From: Gammaproteobacteria bacterium | GTDB lineage: Bacteria; Pseudomonadota; Gammaproteobacteria; Competibacterales; Competibacteraceae | Direction: 5' to 3' | Assembly: GCA_024235135.1 (NCBI GenBank) | Contig: JACKMZ010000002.1 | Coordinates: forward strand, 248,001 to 312,000 | DNA length: 64,000 bases | Part shown: positions 44,235 to 53,550 of the stretch, piece after piece | Layout: every line of letters begins with the position of its first letter | Numbering within the stretch: position 1 is the stretch's first letter | Position numbers and translations under genes: made by a program | The notes under the pieces: model-generated | Told to the model about the DNA's origin: nothing | Seen by the model: the letters and a program-made list of their open reading frames with translations, nothing else | Databases searched by the model: none

Positions 44235-44837
44235 TTAGAGGTGGGGCCGAATGACTGGAAGCAAATCCATAAAAGTACGGCCCTCGCCGTGGTCGCCGAT
44301 CGCCTGTACCTTCCAGTCGCCATCGTGGCGGTAGAGCTTGGTCATGATCAGTCCGGTGAAATGCCCGCCTTCCAGGGATAGATTGAAGCGTGCGATTTCT
44401 TTGCCGGCGTCGGCGTCCACCACGACACAAAACGCGTTGGGTATGCCTTCGAAGGACTCGCCGCTGAAACTGTTGACCGTGAAGATCAAGCTTTGCACGG
44501 TGGTCGGCGCCTGGTTCAAGTCAATCGTGATGCGCTCGTTCTCCACGTCGGCGTTGCCGCCGCCGGAACGATCGTCGCCGCTGTGCTGGACCGAGCCGCA
44601 GCGACTCTGCAATTGCCGGAACCAGACCTGATCGACCAGATTGCCGGCGCCATCGAACATCAGGCAAGAGGCATCCAAGTCCACCGCGACGGCCTTGGCG
44701 CCGCCGCCAAAACCCAGGAAACCCTTGCTGACCACCGACTTCATCCCCCAGCCCAGCCCCATATAGATACGTGACAGGCGGGCGCCGGCCTCTTTGGCAA
44801 GGCTGATACGTTGTCCTTTTTGCAGATTGATAGACAT
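44235..44837 (-). CDS. terZ: TerD-family protein, TerZ/TerX-like
   Basis: 200 residues, first gene of the ter operon. It begins SINLQKGQRISLAKEAGARLSRIYMGLGWG, and contains an insert GFGGGAKAVAVDLDASCLMFD and the loop HSGDDRSGGGNADVENERI where TerD proteins bind Ca. The pattern with a Trp-containing insert fits the TerZ/TerX subgroup better than TerD; the exact subgroup is inferred. GGAGG precedes the ATG. Confidence 0.88.
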   Translation of the reverse strand: MSINLQKGQRISLAKEAGARLSRIYMGLGWGMKSVVSKGFLGFGGGAKAVAVDLDASCLMFDGAGNLVDQVWFRQLQSRCGSVQHSGDDRSGGGNADVENERITIDLNQAPTTVQSLIFTVNSFSGESFEGIPNAFCVVVDADAGKEIARFNLSLEGGHFTGLIMTKLYRHDGDWKVQAIGDHGEGRTFMDLLPVIRPHL

Positions 44838-44988
44838 GCTGGTGTTCCTCCGCTGCGAGTGCCAATTATCTAGTGAATCAATGATCGGGTGAGTGTCCAG
44901 ATTTTATTGTGGCTGTTTATACAGGGGATGTGGAGGTTGCGGCGGGTGATTTCAAGTTCCACCGCGTTTTCGCCCGGTACCGGGCGAA

Positions 44989-45915
44989 TCAGAGCAGTAA
45001 CGCCATGATCAAGGGCAGAGTCGCCAATGAGGCGGCCGTTTCCACCGTGACGATAGCCGCCATCAACTGGGCGTCGCCACCGAGCTGACGGGCCAGGATG
45101 TAGGCCGAAGGCGCTCCCGGAAGCGCGGTGAATAATACCAGCACCGATGTTTCCAAATCATTTAACCCGACCAGCCTGCATAGCAAGAACGTCAACGCGG
45201 GTAACGCCAGCAATTTGAGCGCCGTCGTCAGAAATAATTCCCGGCGGCGCGACCAGGTGGCCTGCAAATAAAGGCCCGCTCCCACCGTCAACAGCCCCAA
45301 CGGCAAGGCTGCGCGCGCCAGGAGATCCAGCACGGCGGCCGTTCCCAATGGCAGCCCCAGGCCACTGATGTTCAGAGCGATCCCCGCCAGACAGGCGACG
45401 ATCAACGGGTTACGCAGCAGCGCGGCGAACAGTTGCGTGATGCCCAGCGAGCCGTTCGAATGACTCAACACCGCGACGCACAGCACGTTGATCAAGGGAA
45501 TTAACAGGGCGATGGCCAGCGCGGCCAGCGTGGCTCCCGGCGCGTGCAGCAGGGCGCTGGCGGCCGCCAGTCCCACGTAGGTGTTGAAACGTATGCTGCC
45601 CTGATAGATGGAACTGAAAGCCGGACCGTCCACGCCCATTCGGGGTTTGATCAGGAACAGCAAGATCGTGATAAGCCCCAGCGTGGCGACGATCACTCCC
45701 GCGAAGGGGGCGATCGCGTAATCGCCCAGATCGGCTAGCGCCAGACGATGCACCAGCAGGGCGGGGAAGAGCAGGAAATAAGTCAGTTGTTCGGCGGCGG
45801 GCCAGAAGGCGGCGTCCGGAAAGCCGTAACGCTTGAGCAGGTGGCCGAGGACGATGATGCAAAAGATCGGGCCGAGTGCTCCGTAAATGGCGAATAGGGG
45901 TGTATTGGCGAGCAT
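44989..45915 (-). CDS. AEC-family membrane transporter
   Basis: 308-residue protein with about ten predicted membrane helices in two five-helix halves, of the auxin-efflux-carrier-like family that exports organic anions or malonate-like compounds. Features include LLKRYGFPDAAFWPAAEQLTYFLLFPALLVHRLA near 23-56 and ILARQLGGDAQLMAAIVTVETAASLATLP near the C-terminus, a family hallmark. I preferred ATG 45915; an upstream frame to 46038 would add a non-hydrophobic N-terminus of 41 residues. The substrate cannot be inferred. Confidence 0.85.
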   Translation of the reverse strand: MLANTPLFAIYGALGPIFCIIVLGHLLKRYGFPDAAFWPAAEQLTYFLLFPALLVHRLALADLGDYAIAPFAGVIVATLGLITILLFLIKPRMGVDGPAFSSIYQGSIRFNTYVGLAAASALLHAPGATLAALAIALLIPLINVLCVAVLSHSNGSLGITQLFAALLRNPLIVACLAGIALNISGLGLPLGTAAVLDLLARAALPLGLLTVGAGLYLQATWSRRRELFLTTALKLLALPALTFLLCRLVGLNDLETSVLVLFTALPGAPSAYILARQLGGDAQLMAAIVTVETAASLATLPLIMALLL

Positions 45916-46261
45916 ATTGCGAAAAAAGAGTGGTCGCAGCCCATTGGGGAAAAACGGGCCGTATGAAACGGTGGGTGTACGTGACGCAATGGGTATTACC
46001 GTGGCCGAAGGCACGGTTTCCCGCGCCGACGACAGCAAGGTATTACAATCGGGGAGAAATGGCTACCTGGAAGATTCAGAAGTCGATGTTGGCCGTGAGT
46101 GAGTGCGACAACCGCCTCTCAACCGCTATCGGAAGGTCCATGCCCCTAACGGTCGAGAGGTTTCTATTTTGCAAGAATACCGCCATGCAAAGCGGTGGTG
46201 ATGGTTGAAGGCGAGTCCCCTTATCTCCCTATAGGAAGGCTTACTTCGCTGTTGGATCAAT
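45916..46261. other. Gap between AEC transporter and bacteriohemerythrin genes
   Basis: 346 bases. Short overlapping frames on the plus strand (for example 45876-46208) have no ribosome site or family resemblance. No repeat or structured element was recognised. Confidence 0.4.
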
Positions 46262-46732
46262 TCAAGCCGCCATACCGAACATTTTTTTAATCTTCGTGAA
46301 AAACGACATATGTTCCGTGCCTGTGGAAAGTCCTTTTTTGACCAGATAGGCTCCCAGTTTCTTGTCGTCTTTCATGATATGGTCAACCAGCCATTTCTTT
46401 AGAAAGAAAAGTAAATCGTAATTGGATGCATTAGGATCTTCTTCGTATTTTTTCAGATGTTGTCCCACCATGTTGATTAAATCGTCATGGCGGTGTTTAT
46501 GTGATTTTTGTTCCGGATATTTGGAAATATCCATCAAGCTTTCTTCGGTTGCGAAGTGGATCCGAGTATATTCAACTAACCTGGTAAGAATCTCGTCCCT
46601 GGCCTCCTTTCCCCAGCCTCCGCTGATGCCCTCATTGACTTTATTGACCATGGACACCAGTTCCTTATGCTGCTCATCAATTTGCTGTACTCCGACGCTC
46701 AGTGAATCCGACCATTCGATGAAAGGTTTCAT
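46262..46732 (-). CDS. Bacteriohemerythrin
   Basis: 156-residue oxygen-binding di-iron protein. The ligand pattern is intact: H in DEQHKEL near 22, HFATEE near 58-63, HKHRH near 77-81 and HIMKDD near 117-122. It may store, deliver or sense oxygen. The C-terminus is basic and hydrophobic (FFTKIKKMFGMAA), beyond the usual domain end. It is divergent from aceE, whose upstream region has an FNR-type site. Confidence 0.93.
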   Translation of the reverse strand: MKPFIEWSDSLSVGVQQIDEQHKELVSMVNKVNEGISGGWGKEARDEILTRLVEYTRIHFATEESLMDISKYPEQKSHKHRHDDLINMVGQHLKKYEEDPNASNYDLLFFLKKWLVDHIMKDDKKLGAYLVKKGLSTGTEHMSFFTKIKKMFGMAA

Positions 46733-47359
46733 TGTTAGGTGCCTCGTGTTGTGTGTATGCGATCCGTATCTCCATAACGACGATGATGAATAATGACTGG
46801 CCCTCTTAAAGCCAGTACTCCTGGGTCAGACCAATCTCCATGATATATCGTCTATCCGACGATAAGCGTGTCAATAGCGAATACCGAGTGAATATGACCT
46901 AAATCCCGCAGGCATGGGGTTCTGAACGAACATCCCCAATTTGTGTTGGGATAGGTCTGCGGGTAAAGTGCCCGCGCGCGCCTCCATGAGTGACGAGCGA
47001 ACTTGCCACAGAGTCGATCTGGATTGCTGGAATGCGGGTAAGACCGAATGCGCTGGCGGCGTTCGGGCCAAAATCCAGCAAAACGATTAGGACGGACAAT
47101 GTGTAATCCTCCAAGCGAATGGTTATATATTTAAATGATCACGTTTCAGAAACATGACAACCTGGAGAACTATCAAAAGGATAGACGTTGGAATGGGCGG
47201 ATACAAACGCCTGGCCGAATTAAATGGGATTTTTGAGTCTATAGTTTTAACTCTGGTTGATTGACATCAAGCCGCGACAACGCGACGCCCATCGCTCCCT
47301 GTTTCCACCCCGTATCGGGCGGTCTCAGGATGCATTTTCACCAAAGAGGTTTGTTCCCG
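46733..47359. other. Long divergent intergenic region between bacteriohemerythrin and aceE
   Basis: 627 bases. The aceE-proximal end holds a perfect FNR-type palindrome (47257-47270, listed separately) and the ribosome site AGAGGT at 47345-47350. Minus-strand frames at 46871-47114 have no resemblance to known proteins. Promoters were not confidently located. Confidence 0.5.
47257..47270. promoter_or_regulatory. FNR/ANR-type binding site upstream of aceE
   Basis: TTGATTGACATCAA is a perfect match to the FNR consensus TTGAT-N4-ATCAA. It lies 90 bases upstream of the aceE start codon. FNR-family regulators switch genes with oxygen supply; in E. coli FNR is known to affect pdhR-aceEF. Whether it activates or represses here depends on the unlocated transcription start. 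Confidence 0.65.
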
Positions 47360-50017
47360 ATGAATGACATTTTCAACGATGTGGACCCCCTGGAAACCCG
47401 GGAATGGATGGAGGCGCTGGACGCGGTACTTGAGCGTGATGGACCAGAGCGCGCGCATTTCCTGCTGGAGCAGTTGCTGAATAAAGCCTATACCAGCGGT
47501 ACGGATATGCCGTACAGCGCCAACACGCCTTATCTCAACACCATTCCGCCCGAGCGCGAGGAATATACCCCCGGCGATCCCGCCGTGGAGTGGCGCATCC
47601 GCTCCCTGATCCGCTGGAATGCGCTGGCCATGGTGGTGCGCGCCAACAAGATTACCTCGGAGCTGGGCGGTCATATCGCGAGCTTTGCCTCCAGCGCCAC
47701 GTTATACGATGTGGGCTTCAATCACTTTTGGCATGCGCCGACGGGGCAGCACGGCGGCGATTTGGTGTTTATCCAGGGCCACTCGGCTCCGGGCATCTAC
47801 GCGCGGGCCTTTCTCGAAGGGCGGATCAGCGAGGAACAGCTCAACAATTTCCGCCAGGAAGTCAGCGGCAATGGGTTGTCTTCCTACCCGCATCCCTGGT
47901 TGATGCCGGATTTCTGGCAGTTCCCCACGGTTTCCATGGGGTTGGGACCGATCATGGCGATTTATCAGGCCCGCTTCATGAAGTACCTGCACAATCGCGG
48001 TTTGATCGATGCCGCGGGCCGGAAAGTCTGGGCTTTCATGGGCGACGGAGAAATGGACGAGCCGGAAGCGCAAGGCGCTATCGCGTTGGCGTCGCGGGAA
48101 AAATTGGACAACCTGATTTTCGTCATCAATTGCAATTTGCAACGGTTGGACGGGCCGGTGCGCGGCAACGGCAAAATTATTCAGGAGCTGGAAGGTAATT
48201 TCCGGGGCGCGGGTTGGAACGTCATCAAAGTCATTTGGGGCTCTTATTGGGACCCGCTGCTGGCCCAAGACAAGACCGGCATCCTGCGCAAGCGCATGGA
48301 AGAGTGCCTGGATGGCGAATACCAGACCTTCAAGGCGCGGGGCGGGGCTTACACGCGCGAGCATTTCTTCGGCAAATACCCGGAACTGCGGGAGATGGTC
48401 AGCCATCTTTCCGACGATGACATTTGGCGTCTGAACCGCGGCGGACACGATCCGCACAAGGTCTACGCGGCCTATGCGGCGGCCATGAAGCACACCGGTC
48501 AGCCCACGCTGATTCTGGCCAAGACCGTCAAGGGTTACGGCATGGGGGTGTCCGGCGAAGGCATGAACATCACTCATTCGCAGAAGAAGATGGGGCACGG
48601 GGCGCTCAAGGATTTCCGCGAGCGTTTCCAGATTCCGATCGCCGAAGAGGATCTGGACAAGGCGCCGTTCTATAAGCCGGCCGCAGACAGCCCGGAGATG
48701 AAGTATCTGCAGGAACGTCGCGCGGCGTTGGGCGGTTATCTGCCGCAGCGCCGCTGCGCGGCGGAACCGCTGCAAGCGCCCGACTTGTCGGCCTTCGAGT
48801 CCTTGATGGTGGATTCGGGCGACCGGGAGTTGTCCACCACCATGGCCTTCGTGCGGGTCATCACGGCGCTTTGCCGGGACAAGAACATGGGCAAGCACGT
48901 GGTTCCGATCGTCGCTGACGAGGCCCGCACGTTCGGCATGGAAGGCATGTTCCGGCAGGTTGGCATTTACGCCCCGACCGGCCAGTTGTATCAGCCGCAG
49001 GACGCCGATCAGCTCATGTATTACAAGGAAGATAAACAGGGTCAGATCTTGCAGGAGGGCATCAACGAGGCCGGTTCCGTCGCTTCCTGGATCGCGGCCG
49101 GTACGGCGTACAGCAACCACGGCGTGAACATGGTGCCGTTCTACATCTTCTATTCCATGTTCGGTTTCCAGCGCATCGGCGATCTGGCCTGGGCGGCGGG
49201 CGACATGCAGGCGCGTGGGTTCCTGGTGGGCGGAACGTCCGGACGCACCACGCTGGCGGGCGAAGGATTGCAGCATCAGGACGGACACAGCCAGATCTTC
49301 TCCAGCTTCATTCCCAACTGCGTGTCCTACGATCCGACCTTCGCCTACGAACTGGTGGTGATCATCCAGGACGGGTTGCGGCGCATGTTCCAGGAACAGG
49401 AGAACGTGTTCTATTACGTGACCACCTTGAACGAAAACTACCCGCAGCCCGGTATGCCCGAAGGCGCCCGCGAAGGCATTCTCAAGGGCATGTATCTGTT
49501 CCGCGCCGGTGCCGAAGCGCCGACCCAGGTACAACTCATGGGTTGCGGCAGCATTCTGCGCGAAGTGATCGCCGCCGCCGATCTGCTGGCCGAAGATTTC
49601 GACGTCTCCGCCAATGTCTGGGCGGTGCCCGGTATCAATCCCCTGCGTCGGGATGGCTTGGACGCACAACGTTGGAACCTGTTGCATCCCGATCAGGAGC
49701 CGCGCCCGAGCTATTTGGAAAGTTGCCTGAAGGATCATCCGGGACCGGTGATTGCCGCGACCGACTACATGAAGCTGTACGCCGATCAGTTGCGGCCGTT
49801 CATATCCCGGCGCTATGTAGTGCTGGGTACGGATGGTTTCGGTCGTAGCGATACGCGGGTCAATCTACGCCGTCATTTCGAAGTGAATCGTTACTATGTG
49901 GCGGTGGCGGCCTTGAAGGCCCTGGCCGATGAGGGGGTGATTCCGGCTACCAAGGTAGCCAAGGCTATCAAACAGTACGGCATCGATCCCGAGAAACCCA
50001 ATCCGGTTACCGTGTAA
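47360..50017 (+). CDS. aceE: Pyruvate dehydrogenase E1 component (homodimeric type)
   Basis: Thiamine-diphosphate-dependent decarboxylase of the pyruvate dehydrogenase complex, 885 residues, like the 887-residue E. coli enzyme. The ThDP motif GDGEMDEPEAQGAI...FVINCNLQRLDGPVRGN lies near residues 229-272, and AWAAGDMQARGFLVGGTSGRTTLAGEGLQHQDG near 612-644. ATG 47360 (NDIFNDVDPLETREWMEALD) matches the family start and follows AGAGGT; the frame is open to 47261. aceF follows after 44 bases. No lpdA follows. Confidence 0.96.
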   Translation: MNDIFNDVDPLETREWMEALDAVLERDGPERAHFLLEQLLNKAYTSGTDMPYSANTPYLNTIPPEREEYTPGDPAVEWRIRSLIRWNALAMVVRANKITSELGGHIASFASSATLYDVGFNHFWHAPTGQHGGDLVFIQGHSAPGIYARAFLEGRISEEQLNNFRQEVSGNGLSSYPHPWLMPDFWQFPTVSMGLGPIMAIYQARFMKYLHNRGLIDAAGRKVWAFMGDGEMDEPEAQGAIALASREKLDNLIFVINCNLQRLDGPVRGNGKIIQELEGNFRGAGWNVIKVIWGSYWDPLLAQDKTGILRKRMEECLDGEYQTFKARGGAYTREHFFGKYPELREMVSHLSDDDIWRLNRGGHDPHKVYAAYAAAMKHTGQPTLILAKTVKGYGMGVSGEGMNITHSQKKMGHGALKDFRERFQIPIAEEDLDKAPFYKPAADSPEMKYLQERRAALGGYLPQRRCAAEPLQAPDLSAFESLMVDSGDRELSTTMAFVRVITALCRDKNMGKHVVPIVADEARTFGMEGMFRQVGIYAPTGQLYQPQDADQLMYYKEDKQGQILQEGINEAGSVASWIAAGTAYSNHGVNMVPFYIFYSMFGFQRIGDLAWAAGDMQARGFLVGGTSGRTTLAGEGLQHQDGHSQIFSSFIPNCVSYDPTFAYELVVIIQDGLRRMFQEQENVFYYVTTLNENYPQPGMPEGAREGILKGMYLFRAGAEAPTQVQLMGCGSILREVIAAADLLAEDFDVSANVWAVPGINPLRRDGLDAQRWNLLHPDQEPRPSYLESCLKDHPGPVIAATDYMKLYADQLRPFISRRYVVLGTDGFGRSDTRVNLRRHFEVNRYYVAVAALKALADEGVIPATKVAKAIKQYGIDPEKPNPVTV

Positions 50018-50061
50018 GCAAGCACCAGAACCGATTTTTTCCGACGTTGGAGGCATTCCCA

Positions 50062-51684
50062 ATGGGTGCGATTCAAGAAATACACGTGCCGGACATCGGC
50101 GATTTCAAGGGCGTGGATGTCATCGAGGTGTTGGTGTCGCCCGGTGACCGGATCAGCGCCGAGACGCCGTTGATCACGCTGGAGAGCGACAAAGCGAGTA
50201 TGGAGGTGCCTTCGCCGACAGAAGGCGTGGTCAAGGAAGTCAAGATCAAAGTGGGCGACAAGGTTTCCGAAGGGGATCTGATTCTTTTACTGGATGTTGG
50301 CGAGGGTTCCGGCGCGGCGCCGACCGCCAAGCCGGAATCCGCGCCTGCGCCGGCCGAAGCGCCGAGCGCCAAGCCGGCCGGCGGGAGTGGGGTCAAGGAA
50401 GTGCGCGTGCCGGACATCGGCGATTTCAAAGGCGTGGAAATCATCGACGTGTTGGTAGCGCCTGGCGACGCTATTTCCGTCGAGGCTCCGCTCATCATCT
50501 TGGAAAGTGATAAGGCGTCGATGGAAGTGCCGTCGCCGGCGGAAGGCGTGGTCAAGGAAATCAAGGTCAAGACCGGCGACAAGGTATCGGAAGGCGATTT
50601 GATCCTGTTGCTGACAGTCGAAGGCGGGGCGGAAGATCATCATGCCGAAGAGCCGCGCCGGCCGCCGGCCGCCGTGACTCTAGGGCCGACCGTGCAGAAG
50701 CCGGCTAGTTACGAAGAACGGAAAATACCGGTAGCGCCAGCGCCGGTCGTGGACGAAGTCACGTTCGCCAAGGTGCACGCCAGTCCCTCGGTACGGCGGT
50801 TCGCCCGCGAGCTGGGCGTGGATCTGGGCCGTATCGGCGACGGTAGCGGACGCAAGGGGCGTATCACACAGGACGACGTGCGCAACTTCGTCAAGCAGGT
50901 GATGGCCGGCGGCGCAGCCCCGGCGGCGAGCGCACCGGCGGCGGGAAGCGGCATTCCGCCGATTCCAGCGGTCGATTTCTCGAAATTCGGGGAAATCGAG
51001 AATCTGCCGCTGAACAAGATCAAACGGCTAACCGGCACGAATCTCAGCCGGAGTTGGTTGAATGTGCCGCATGTCACGCATCACGACGAAGCGGATATCA
51101 CCGACACGGAGGCATTCCGCAAATCCCTCGGCGACGAAACCAAGCAGAAAGGCTTCCGCGTGACGATGCTGAGTTTTTTGCTGAAAGCCAGTGCTTCCGC
51201 CTTGCGGGAATTTCCGACTTTCAATGCCTCATTGGACCCGAGTGGCGAGAGCCTGATTCTCAAGAAGTACGTGCATATCGGAATAGCGGTGGACACGCCG
51301 GATGGGCTGGTGGTGCCGGTGCTGCGCGATGTGGATAAGAAGAGTGTGTATGCGCTGTCGGCGGAGATCGGGGAGATGAGCGCCAAGGCCCGCGAGCGCA
51401 AGCTCAAGCCGGGCGAGATGCAGGGCGCGTGTTTTACAATTTCCAGTTTGGGCGGTATTGGCGGCACGGCATTCACGCCGATAGTGAATGCACCGGAAGT
51501 GTCGATTCTCGGCGTCACCCGTTCGTCCATGAAGCCGGTTTGGAATGGCAAGGAATTCACGCCGCGATTGATGTTGCCGTTATCGCTTTCTTATGACCAT
51601 CGGGTTATCGATGGCGCGCAGGCGGCTCGGTTTGTGGTTTATCTTTGCCGGGTAATGGCGGATGTTCGGCGGTTGTTGCTTTAG
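50062..51684 (+). CDS. aceF: Dihydrolipoamide acetyltransferase (pyruvate dehydrogenase E2)
   Basis: 540-residue core of the pyruvate dehydrogenase complex. It has two N-terminal lipoyl domains (about 1-80 and 112-195), each with ESDKASMEVPSP containing the lipoylated Lys, Ala/Pro linkers, an E3-binding domain (ASPSVRRFARELGVDLGRIGDGSGRKGRI near 242-270) and the catalytic domain with YDHRVIDGAQAARF near 510-523 (HxxxDG). TTGGAGG precedes the ATG. The two lipoyl domains are near-identical at the DNA level in places, suggesting a recent duplication or gene conversion. Confidence 0.96.
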   Translation: MGAIQEIHVPDIGDFKGVDVIEVLVSPGDRISAETPLITLESDKASMEVPSPTEGVVKEVKIKVGDKVSEGDLILLLDVGEGSGAAPTAKPESAPAPAEAPSAKPAGGSGVKEVRVPDIGDFKGVEIIDVLVAPGDAISVEAPLIILESDKASMEVPSPAEGVVKEIKVKTGDKVSEGDLILLLTVEGGAEDHHAEEPRRPPAAVTLGPTVQKPASYEERKIPVAPAPVVDEVTFAKVHASPSVRRFARELGVDLGRIGDGSGRKGRITQDDVRNFVKQVMAGGAAPAASAPAAGSGIPPIPAVDFSKFGEIENLPLNKIKRLTGTNLSRSWLNVPHVTHHDEADITDTEAFRKSLGDETKQKGFRVTMLSFLLKASASALREFPTFNASLDPSGESLILKKYVHIGIAVDTPDGLVVPVLRDVDKKSVYALSAEIGEMSAKARERKLKPGEMQGACFTISSLGGIGGTAFTPIVNAPEVSILGVTRSSMKPVWNGKEFTPRLMLPLSLSYDHRVIDGAQAARFVVYLCRVMADVRRLLL

Positions 51685-51730
51685 GCGGTAACTGTTATTA
51701 CCGCGCTTTCTTAGGAAAGGCTTTTTGTGA

Positions 51731-51752
51731 CCCCCGCTTTGCGGGGGTTTTT
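51731..51752 (+). terminator. Intrinsic terminator after aceF
   Basis: CCCCCGC (51731-51737), loop TTT, GCGGGGG (51741-51747), then TTTTT-G-TTTTT. Strong hairpin 46 bases after the aceF stop; it marks the end of the core block before the accessory region. Confidence 0.93.
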
Positions 51753-51856
51753 GTTTTTGATGGGAGATTGATGGCTTGATATTTTTCGTAGAATTAGTAT
51801 GTTATGGGTTTGTTGGCTAAGATATTGGAAGATATGCAGAAACTGTATAATCACTT

Positions 51857-51885
51857 GATACGCCGGCACTTCGCGCCGGCGTATC
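51857..51885. repeat. Perfect 11-bp hairpin
   Basis: GATACGCCGGC (51857-51867) and GCCGGCGTATC (51875-51885) flank a seven-base loop. It abuts the structured element at 51885-51980 and lies at the left end of the accessory region. Confidence 0.6.
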
Positions 51886-51980
51886 GGCCCGAATGAGCGA
51901 CAATCGATGAAAGCGCGAAGCGCGGCCTATCAATCCGAATCGAACGGACACCAAGGTGCCGCTCATTCGGGCCGTTATAA
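51885..51980 (+). repeat. Structured attC-like element, copy 1
   Basis: CGGCCCGAATGAGCG (51885-51899) and CGCTCATTCGGGCCG (51960-51974) are perfect 15-base inverted arms. The interior holds two smaller hairpins (GCGC-GAA-GCGC and TCC...GGA) and the conserved CAATCCGAATCGAACGGACA. The right arm ends in GTTATAA, like the core site of an integron recombination site, and the next gene starts 31 bases later. A related copy with changed but still pairing bases is at 57041-57155. Confidence 0.6.
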
Positions 51981-52011
51981 GTAAACCCAGCATCAGTGGT
52001 AGTAATAGAAA

Positions 52012-52575
52012 ATGAAATGCTCTGTATATATAGCAACAAGCACAGATGGTTACATCGCAACTACTGAAGGAGCAGTCGACTGGCTCCATAGTGCTGGCAA
52101 CCCAGATGCTGACATGGGTGATAGCCCAGATATGGGTTTTGGAGCTTTTATGGCTACTGTTGATTGCATGATCATGGGGCGTAAGTGCATGGAAATGATT
52201 TCCAGTATGAATTTACCTCCTGAACAATGGCCTTACGGTGACATACATATCGTTGTTTTGAGCAATACCTTAAAAACACCACCCGAAAACTTACAGGGCA
52301 AGGTGGAAATGTACTCTGGTGAAATTATTGACTTAATAGCTGAGCTAGAAAGCAAAGGGTTAAAACACGCTTATATTGATGGCGGTTCTACAATCACCTC
52401 ATTTCTTAATCTTAAGCTCATAGATGAAATGACAATAACTAGAGCACCTGTATTGTTGGGCGGTGGTATTCTGCTTTTCGGTAACTTAGACAACCCGATA
52501 AAACTGGTCAACTCTAAGGCAACCGCTTTTGCCAATGATTTCGTCCAAATTAAGTACGGAATAAATTACTTATAA
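52012..52575 (+). CDS. Dihydrofolate reductase-like protein (RibD C-terminal domain family)
   Basis: 187-residue protein of the RibD-C/DHFR-like fold. It begins MKCSVYIATSTDGYIATTEG, the typical start of this family, followed by GFGAFMATVDCMIMGRKCMEMI near 43-64 and YIDGGSTITSFLNLKLIDEMTITRAPVLLGGG near 122-153. Such proteins bind NADPH; the physiological substrate is usually unknown, and they are frequent cargo of integrons. The stop codon TAA lies inside the TTATAAC box that begins the next attC-like site, as in integron cassettes. Codon use is AT-rich compared with the core genes. Confidence 0.85.
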   Translation: MKCSVYIATSTDGYIATTEGAVDWLHSAGNPDADMGDSPDMGFGAFMATVDCMIMGRKCMEMISSMNLPPEQWPYGDIHIVVLSNTLKTPPENLQGKVEMYSGEIIDLIAELESKGLKHAYIDGGSTITSFLNLKLIDEMTITRAPVLLGGGILLFGNLDNPIKLVNSKATAFANDFVQIKYGINYL

Positions 52576-52638
52576 CAAGCAGCTGCAGCGGATCAATTTA
52601 CGCTGCGCTCCAATTGCCCGCTGAGCTGGGCGTTATGC
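52570..52638 (+). repeat. attC-like recombination site after the DHFR-like gene
   Basis: 69 bases bounded by TTATAAC (52570-52576) and GTTATGC (52632-52638). The left half ATAACAAGCAGCT and right half AGCTGGGCGTTAT pair imperfectly, as do CAGCGG/CCGCTG inside, with an unpaired G on one arm. An imperfect palindrome with extrahelical bases and terminal AAC/GTT boxes is the defining attC architecture. The gene stop codon overlaps the left box. Confidence 0.7.
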
Positions 52639-52719
52639 CTGATAGCACTCTCTAATTCCTACCGAATTGCATAGCCTGTATAATTTGGTCACCAATCAAA
52701 AATCCAACGCTGAAATCGA

Positions 52720-53550
52720 ATGACAGAAAAAGAGAATTTTGCAGGGAATCTTGAAGAGTTTGTTGCTGGGCTTAGAAATTATGTCAGCACAGATGATGGA
52801 TAATGGACTGTAAAAGGTTTCGTTGATATTTTTAAAAACGTCTACACCATTTCAGCCGACACCAAGATTGTTTCAAAAATTCTTGAAATTCATTTGTTCC
52901 CGAAGATTTTGCACTTTGCCCAGTCCATCGGGTACAAAGTCGTGCTTGCTGAATACCAAAACTATTACCCGGATATCTCATTCGTAAAAGCCGATAACGA
53001 AGCCATCAAATTTGCGGTTGATTTCAAAACAACCTACAGAAATTCCAAGAAACCGCATTTATGCAACGGGTTTACACTCGGTTCACACGGTGCATATTTC
53101 GAAAATCGGACCAGCACCAAAAATATCCAGTTCCCTTACGGTTCTTATTCAGGCCATTTTTGCTTAGGCATTATCTACGATAGAACCGACGGCGCAACGA
53201 TTGATGAAACTAAAGTCCACCGTATAGACGAACTTCAATCCATTGCCTCTGTAGTAAAAAATTTCCAGTTCTTCGTTACCGAAAAATGGAAAATCGCCAG
53301 TGATAAAGGCGGCAGCGGTAATACGGCGAATATCGGAAGCATCAATAATATTGCCGACATCATCGCCGGTCGAGGTATGTTTTCAAAACTGGGCGAAAAC
53401 TGGTTCGATGAATATTGGATGAATTACCGAAAAATCACCATCCAAGACGGGAGAGGCGGAACGAAAAAGATTGCCACCTTGCGTGAGTTTGTCGCATACA
53501 AGAACGGTGATATTTCGTTGGTGGTCGATAAAAGGAACGGTGAAGAATGA
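52720..53550 (+). pseudogene. EcoRV-family type II restriction endonuclease with in-frame stop codon
   Basis: Translating from ATG 52720 gives 27 codons, a TAA at 52801-52803, then an open frame to 53550. The part after the stop is clearly EcoRV-like: SADTKIVSKI, YYPDISFVKAD with catalytic Asp, AVDFKTTYRN with the D-x-K pair, KNIQFPYGSYSGH, KWKIASDKGGSGNTANIGSI and DEYWMNYRKI follow EcoRV in order. All catalytic residues (Asp, Asp, Lys) are intact. The stop falls in the N-terminal region that corresponds to roughly residues 15-18 of EcoRV. The only later in-frame start is a TTG at 52894, which would delete the N-terminal dimerisation part. It is therefore probably inactive unless the stop is read through or is a sequence error. 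It overlaps the methylase gene by four bases (ATGA). Confidence 0.85.

Noticed and set aside
46871..47114. Two overlapping minus-strand frames upstream of aceE
   Set aside because: No ribosome site and no similarity that I could recognise; probably non-coding.
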